Source: Deltaproteobacteria bacterium (GTDB lineage Bacteria > Desulfobacterota > Desulfarculia > Adiutricales > Adiutricaceae). From it: a DNA stretch of 64,000 bases. The stretch is taken from assembly GCA_031276865.1 (NCBI GenBank), contig JAISMF010000077.1:1-64000 (forward strand), read 5' to 3'. The position numbers and the translations under genes were made by a program. This document shows positions 61,401-64,000 of this stretch, piece after piece. Below the pieces are notes generated by a model that saw nothing but the letters and a program-made list of their open reading frames with translations, did no database searches and had not been told where the DNA came from. Position 1 is the first letter of the stretch. Every line of letters begins with the position of its first letter.

Positions 61401-61720
61401 GGGAGCTTCTTCCCGCCGGCTTCTCGGCCGCGGGCGAGGTCCTGCGCAAGATCGCCTGGGACGAGGCCGGAAACCGCCCGGAGGCCAAGGTCCTCTCCAT
61501 TTCCTGGGCCCAAGGGGCCTACGCCCCCCAAAGCGCCCCGGGGCGGCGCGGGGGGGCCCCGAAGGCCGCCGCGAGTCCGGCCGCGGGACTGTTGCGGGAC
61601 CTTTTGCGGCTCCCGGCGGACTCCCCCCAGGAGCTTTTGGTGCTGGGCGCCGGACGGGGGCGCCCCCGGACGGGGGCGCCCCGCTCCGGCGGCCCGCTCA
61701 ACTTCGGGGGGGATTCATGA
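55427..61720 (+). CDS. pfaA: PfaA-like multidomain synthase: KS, degenerate AT, three ACPs, degenerate KR
   Basis: 2097 aa from ATG 55427. Residues ~15-460 are a ketosynthase with Cys217 (DAACASS), His352 (EAHGTGT) and His404 (QIGHAK). Residues ~480-960 have acyltransferase layout, but where GHSxG is expected the sequence reads AGSGPGF, so the catalytic Ser appears lost. Three acyl carrier domains follow with Ser1121, Ser1230 and Ser1367, each in LGLDSIKKVE. They are separated by Pro/Gly-rich linkers, and a long disordered linker comes next. Residues ~1620-2060 resemble a ketoreductase (GLVHGAGALDGG, NYASAALLGLIRTIALEWPE). However, the cofactor loop is ATGALRGL and the usual Lys, Ser and Tyr are replaced. 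Its stop overlaps the next start (ATGA). PfaA usually gives KS-MAT-ACPn-KR, so the architecture is kept while two active sites look inactive. A glycolipid-type (Hgl) synthase is an alternative. Confidence 0.88.
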   Translation: MNAPASSKPGPASGYDGSAAIIGLGAHFPGRPGVSGYWSLVKNGLDAVTDIPKDRFLIEDYYDPDPKARDKIYVKRGAFLSPLAFEPLKYGIPPREMESVDSTQLLSLLVADAALTDAGYPADRANHGRTAVILGVTGALKMVVSLGSRLAHPQIRRAMEACGVRPQVIQRVLERFSQSFEPWTESSFPGLLGNVAAGRVASRLNLQGENMAVDAACASSLAAVSQALLALRAKKADLVVTGGADTFNDPFMFSCFSKTPALSRTGEARVFDRGGDGTMLGEGVGIVILKRLEDARRDGDRIYAVIRAAGSASDGRGASIFAPSAKGQTLALERAFREAGWEAREVELLEAHGTGTAVGDQVELSALQAFFGRDLPAADAGEKDPAAPPLPWCALGSVKSQIGHAKAAAGAAGLIKAALALHHKVLPPTIHVKKPLEPFSREGCPFYLNTRARPWFASPKHPRRAGVSAFGFGGSNFHVLLEEAGDVKMPFDAGVHLLPLAGKSLSAVALQIKDLSESAGLALSPLELKDPLLRPLAFSQALDSRIRPLISSFNPEAEEKVFLAFPGERAGSFLETLPEVLDARRRGGAGFKLPDGVFFGREKSPQGLIFFDPGGLPLGSGQGLDLALDFPHYQMILDLFSQGREGSPIGLLLHPPETLPESSLAALREELRDPASSYFLGPALAAALHELYSFFGLACGECAGSGPGFVSALIVGGFLPLKEAVKGLGAIKRPAELKTLRKTLEGLSLTLPENPGLPKLLGPDAEPVLSVARAREILLSELEEVLRAPGKGAEINGRAVKDPDTPKSPDDSPVKAENSTLKESAPFAGEDGEGGEDPSLPPALRFFLRRFPEKLLLLAGGPESPEAGFGEDFPKSAGEIDVDLLGRVLRNPTGALDLAKNLALLASRGVNVLFKNWSFGSFPTPKPRGHHVMLGGANLFKPAFAAGESDPRGGELSDFPLDLPEEGEGETQGRVLRLENGLAALQRNQAETLSILRSLERRIPPSAGAPSPAALFGAPSPAPLRQAPPPEEGDPTLPAASGSLLKVVPNPGFQDFGSSFREKDPAPPEEPRRADSPGADSAPPRSAAAESFYALIAKETGYPREALRADMDLENDLGLDSIKKVELLSEAARVFPGFQSDPGALTLGALAALCGVAPSPESPAPPSRRPASAPRGFGEGPPEPPSGRTAPAELPAARERVLQIIAAETGYPAETLTGSLSLEGDLGLDSIKKVEILSLIGEFLPAGDPGVLGAAETIDDILKTLPPAEAPGPVSAAGGLPGGGDPPDRPKGSLRPLSRVGPLGTRSSALDVQSSPRAGEEEEGEKEDRALEDLEKMVLRLVSRETGYPEESLSPGLDLENDLGLDSIKKVELLSLLTEEAGKRSALKEAGTELQRALSASSTLGDWIASLALLSRKRPRGLPAPPDPLRSPLPLAAFLDAPNPRDPKIPRKDAPFGEASAFPPPGRESVSGGLPSDWDGESGSAGSPHGEGVPEETGVKGSAPAPREGSGRDVFPGVINPGFSVRDPDGLNTGSLLGEGGPRDPSPPFALMDPDYRHGEAAPLSRGGAPRAPRAKPGERVPRGGERQAAVFRVESQPLNPLSGEADLKAHSPVILVGGSPQADFLAGGLKERGLLLKRVSWRDDFSSLFQSGSLDVEGEKARSLVLVWPGSDRDPFLARQALAILKEAGPSLSSVAGVTSLGGNFSRPGNGEGPRSSGNYASAALLGLIRTIALEWPEIRTRVIDLPLAAHEMHLPDIQERVVERLFSDGPLEIGIPSSERSLSLALSPVEISGRSNPGGPPALKPGDTLVATGALRGLTALVLKELAAQERPDMVILGLDPLGPPEPPWLSELKTLKEIKARFRSMFQDALGAAELHERAELALKSRALRETLTDLENLGSRVEYLSGDFLNPEVLDGALRFIRRERGPVKGLVHGAGALDGGWIEDFHRLEFSRVYATGAETAARLLEAFQDEPLSLILFLSPAPEAPGELLPAGFSAAGEVLRKIAWDEAGNRPEAKVLSISWAQGAYAPQSAPGRRGGAPKAAASPAAGLLRDLLRLPADSPQELLVLGAGRGRPRTGAPRSGGPLNFGGDS

Positions 61721-64000
61721 GGAAGGCCCGGGACCCTTTGAAGACCGCGGCCGTGGTGGGCCTGGGCGTCCGCCTCGCCGGCGCCGACGACCCGAAAACT
61801 TTCTGGGAAAACATCGTAAACGGCCGGACCTTTTTTCGGGAGGCGGAGTTTTCCGACTTCGGGGCCGATCCTCCCCGTTTTTTCGGCGCGGGAAAGGTCC
61901 TGCCGGATAAAGCCTTAAGCCTTAAAGGCGCCTGGAGGCGGGAGGGGGCTTCCCCCCTTCCGCCCTCGCTTATTTCCGCGGACGAGATCCAATCCCTGGA
62001 CGACTCCCTCCTCTACCTTCTGGCCGCGGGCCTGGACGCCCGTCCCAACCTCGCCGGCCACGACCCGGAAAAAATGGGGGTGATGGCGGGGCACATCCTC
62101 CTTCCCACCCGGGCCATGTCCGAGGCCACGGTGGCCTTGTACGGCAAGGAGCTCACCCGGCTCTGGGACTGGAACCCCTTCCCTCCGCCGGATCTGAAAA
62201 GCGACCCCTTCCGGGCGGCGGGCCGCTCGGCCGCCCTTTTAGGCGCGGCTTTGGGCTTTCGGGGCCCGCTTTTCACCGTGGACGCGGCCTGCGCCTCCTC
62301 CGTTTACGCGATCGATCTGGCCCTCCGGCGGCTTTTGGACGGCTCTTTAAGCCTGGTTTTAGCGGGCGGCGCCGCCAAGGCGGACCCCTTGTTCACCCAG
62401 CTGGGCTTTTCCCAGCTCCAGGCCCTTTCCCCGGAGGGCGTGTCCCGGCCCTTCGATTCCCGGGCCTCCGGCTTGGCGGTGGGGACCGGGGCGGTGGTTT
62501 TGGCTTTGAAGAGACTCGATCGGGCCCTTTGGGACGAAGACGACATCGTCTGCCTCGTAACCGGCGCCGGACTCTCGAACGATCTGGGCGCGAACCCCCT
62601 CTCCCCCGACGGGGAGGGCCAGGAGAGGGCCATGGAGCGCTGCTTTCAAAACGCCGCCCGCGCCTTTCCGGAGGGCCGGGTGGAGGGTTTTCTGGGGCTC
62701 GTGGAATGCCACGGCACGGGGACCGTCGCCGGGGATCGAACCGAAATCGCCGCGCTGAAGTCCTTTCTCCAAAAAGGCCGCTATAAGTTGCAAGATCCGG
62801 TGGCGGGCTCGGTCAAGGGAAACCTCGGGCATCTTTTATCGGCGGCCGGCGCCGTCTCCGCCTTAAAGGCCGCTTTGGCCCTGAAGCATAAAATCCTCCC
62901 CCCCCAGGCGGGCTTTGAAACAGAGGCCCCGGGCCTAAACCTCTCCCACGCGCCCGCCTTGAGGATTTTAAAGGAGGCCCTCCCCTGGCCGGATCCTCCG
63001 GACAACCAGCCCCGCCTCGCCTTGGTGAACGCCTTCGGCTTCGGGGGCGTGAACGCCCAGCTGCTTTTAGAGGAGTACCGAAAGGAGGATTTCCGGGAGC
63101 CCCTAAAAGAGCTTAAATCCGGACCGGCCCCCGCCCGGGGCCCGCTCGCCCCCCTGGACGCCGGCGCCGCCGCCCCTTCCGTTTCTTCCGCCGCCTCCGG
63201 CGCCGCCCCTTCCGCCCCTTCCGCCCCTTCCGCCTCTTCCGCCGCCTCCGGAAAGCTCAAAAAAAGAAAGAACCAGGAAGCCTTGAAGAAAAACCAAGCG
63301 CCCGCGGAAAACGACTTAAGCGGGCCGAAGGGTGTTTCCGCCCCGGCGTCCGCGGCGGATCATCCTCCGAGCGCTTGGGAGAACGCTTCTCCGAGCGCCT
63401 GGGAAAACGATTCCCTGGGCGTTTCCCCGCATGATTCCCCGCCGGCGGGGGGCGGCTCCCCCGGGGAGCTCTCCATGACCCTCTTCGCCGCCCGGACCGT
63501 GCTCGCGCCCTGGCCCTCCTACGAGTCCCTGGCCCGCTACTGGCTCACCCCCGAGGAGCCCCCCATGGCGAGCGGCCGCCGGATGGGATCTTTGAAGGCC
63601 ACGGGCTTCTTCTTCGAGGAACTGAGCCTGGACGCCTCCAATCTCAAGCTCCCCCCCCTGGAACTCAAAGAGGCCCTGCCCCAGCAGACCCTGGCTTTAA
63701 AGGTCATGATCCACGTCTTAAGGGCCGCGGGGCTGGCCCCCGGAAAGTTTCCGGAAGGGGTGGACCCCTCCCGGGTGGGGGTCTTTCTGGGGCTCAAAAC
63801 CGACCCCCGGGCCGCGGACTACGCCTTGCGCTGGCTGGGTCCGGAAAGGGCCCTGGAGAGCCTCGAGCGCCAAAACCCTTTAGGGAGGGACGAGCGGGAG
63901 GCCTTTAAAGAGAAGCTTTTGGAAAACTCGCCCCCCCCCCTCACCCGGGCCCGGGTCTTGGGGGCCTTGGGCTCCCTGGCCGCCTCCAGGATCGCGCGCT
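61717..64000 (+). CDS. pfaC: PfaC-like β-ketoacyl synthase, KS plus start of a second KS/chain-length domain (3' end outside window)
   Basis: Starts at ATG 61717, overlapping the PfaA-like stop by four bases, and stays open to the window end (761 codons). Residues ~10-460 are a ketosynthase with Cys192 (DAACASSVY), His332 (ECHGTGT) and His372 (GNLGHLL), all intact. A low-complexity Ala/Ser/Pro linker (~485-515) and a charged linker follow. From ~585 a second thiolase-fold domain begins (SLKATGFFFEEL, LPQQTLALKVMIHVLR, VGVFLGLKTDPRA), as in the KS-CLF pair of PfaC. The downstream dehydratase domains expected of PfaC would lie beyond this window. Coupled translation with the PfaA-like gene implies one complex. 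Confidence 0.88.
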   Translation, partial: MRKARDPLKTAAVVGLGVRLAGADDPKTFWENIVNGRTFFREAEFSDFGADPPRFFGAGKVLPDKALSLKGAWRREGASPLPPSLISADEIQSLDDSLLYLLAAGLDARPNLAGHDPEKMGVMAGHILLPTRAMSEATVALYGKELTRLWDWNPFPPPDLKSDPFRAAGRSAALLGAALGFRGPLFTVDAACASSVYAIDLALRRLLDGSLSLVLAGGAAKADPLFTQLGFSQLQALSPEGVSRPFDSRASGLAVGTGAVVLALKRLDRALWDEDDIVCLVTGAGLSNDLGANPLSPDGEGQERAMERCFQNAARAFPEGRVEGFLGLVECHGTGTVAGDRTEIAALKSFLQKGRYKLQDPVAGSVKGNLGHLLSAAGAVSALKAALALKHKILPPQAGFETEAPGLNLSHAPALRILKEALPWPDPPDNQPRLALVNAFGFGGVNAQLLLEEYRKEDFREPLKELKSGPAPARGPLAPLDAGAAAPSVSSAASGAAPSAPSAPSASSAASGKLKKRKNQEALKKNQAPAENDLSGPKGVSAPASAADHPPSAWENASPSAWENDSLGVSPHDSPPAGGGSPGELSMTLFAARTVLAPWPSYESLARYWLTPEEPPMASGRRMGSLKATGFFFEELSLDASNLKLPPLELKEALPQQTLALKVMIHVLRAAGLAPGKFPEGVDPSRVGVFLGLKTDPRAADYALRWLGPERALESLERQNPLGRDEREAFKEKLLENSPPPLTRARVLGALGSLAASRIAR
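63160..63255 (+). repeat. Coding tandem repeat in the PfaC-like linker
   Basis: GCCCCTTCC and GCCTCCGGC-type nine-base units repeat, coding Ala-Pro-Ser and Ala-Ser-Gly stretches. They form a flexible linker between the two ketosynthase-like domains. Confidence 0.7.

Overview
The window looks like a chromosome segment of a GC-rich, anaerobic, deltaproteobacterium-like (Desulfobacterota-type) organism. The basis is an HrcA/GrpE/DnaK operon, anaerobic cobalamin genes of the CbiB/CbiQ/CbiO type, a cytosolic [FeFe]-hydrogenase-like chemoreceptor and a PUFA-synthase-like (Pfa) cluster. The taxonomic call is inference; there is no rRNA or tRNA in the window to confirm it. Composition is strongly two-phase: GC-rich core genes alternate with AT-rich islands (about 1-10.0 kb, 29.6-36.0 kb, 43.6-47.4 kb, 48.6-49.2 kb, 51.5-51.9 kb, 54.0-54.4 kb). 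The islands carry nearly all the mobile DNA, decayed genes and defence/toxin-antitoxin genes.

Region by region: 0-10 kb is an AT-rich island with a decayed group II intron maturase, an HD-GYP response regulator, a 1306-aa hybrid histidine kinase, several copies of a ~90-bp miniature inverted-repeat element and a broken IS1634-type transposase. 11-20 kb is a very large envelope protein of unknown function, a small conserved-looking hypothetical gene and long intergenic DNA. 20-27 kb holds cobalt transport and cobalamin assembly genes (cbiO, cbiQ on minus; cbiB, cobD on plus), then mutM and a NamZ-type muramidase. 27.7-29.5 kb encodes a fusion of ferredoxin, H-cluster-like domain and chemotaxis signalling domain. 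29.9-36 kb is a second AT-rich island: a single-chain restriction-modification enzyme, two truncated group II intron 3' ends, a long palindrome and a decaying AbrB-HEPN-MNT toxin-antitoxin operon. 36-43 kb is the heat-shock operon hrcA-grpE-(Hsp70::GrpE fusion)-dnaK on the minus strand. 43.6-51.2 kb is a graveyard of mobile and accessory genes: an AAA/PD-(D/E)XK ATPase, a RelB/DinJ antitoxin relic cut by a miniature element, an IS630 remnant joined to a beheaded phosphoesterase, and an Rpn-type nuclease. 52-64 kb carries pfaD, a PfaA-like megasynthase and a PfaC-like ketosynthase that runs off the window end.

The two most unusual things are these. First, an extra Hsp70-like protein sits inside the hrcA-grpE-dnaK operon; its C-terminal lid is replaced by a GrpE domain closely matching the neighbouring GrpE, and its ATPase motifs are degenerate. 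Second, the Pfa-type synthase has an intact ketosynthase and three acyl carrier domains, but its acyltransferase and ketoreductase regions appear to have lost their catalytic residues. The dispersed miniature elements and the three related group II intron tails show that intron and transposon activity shaped the AT-rich islands.
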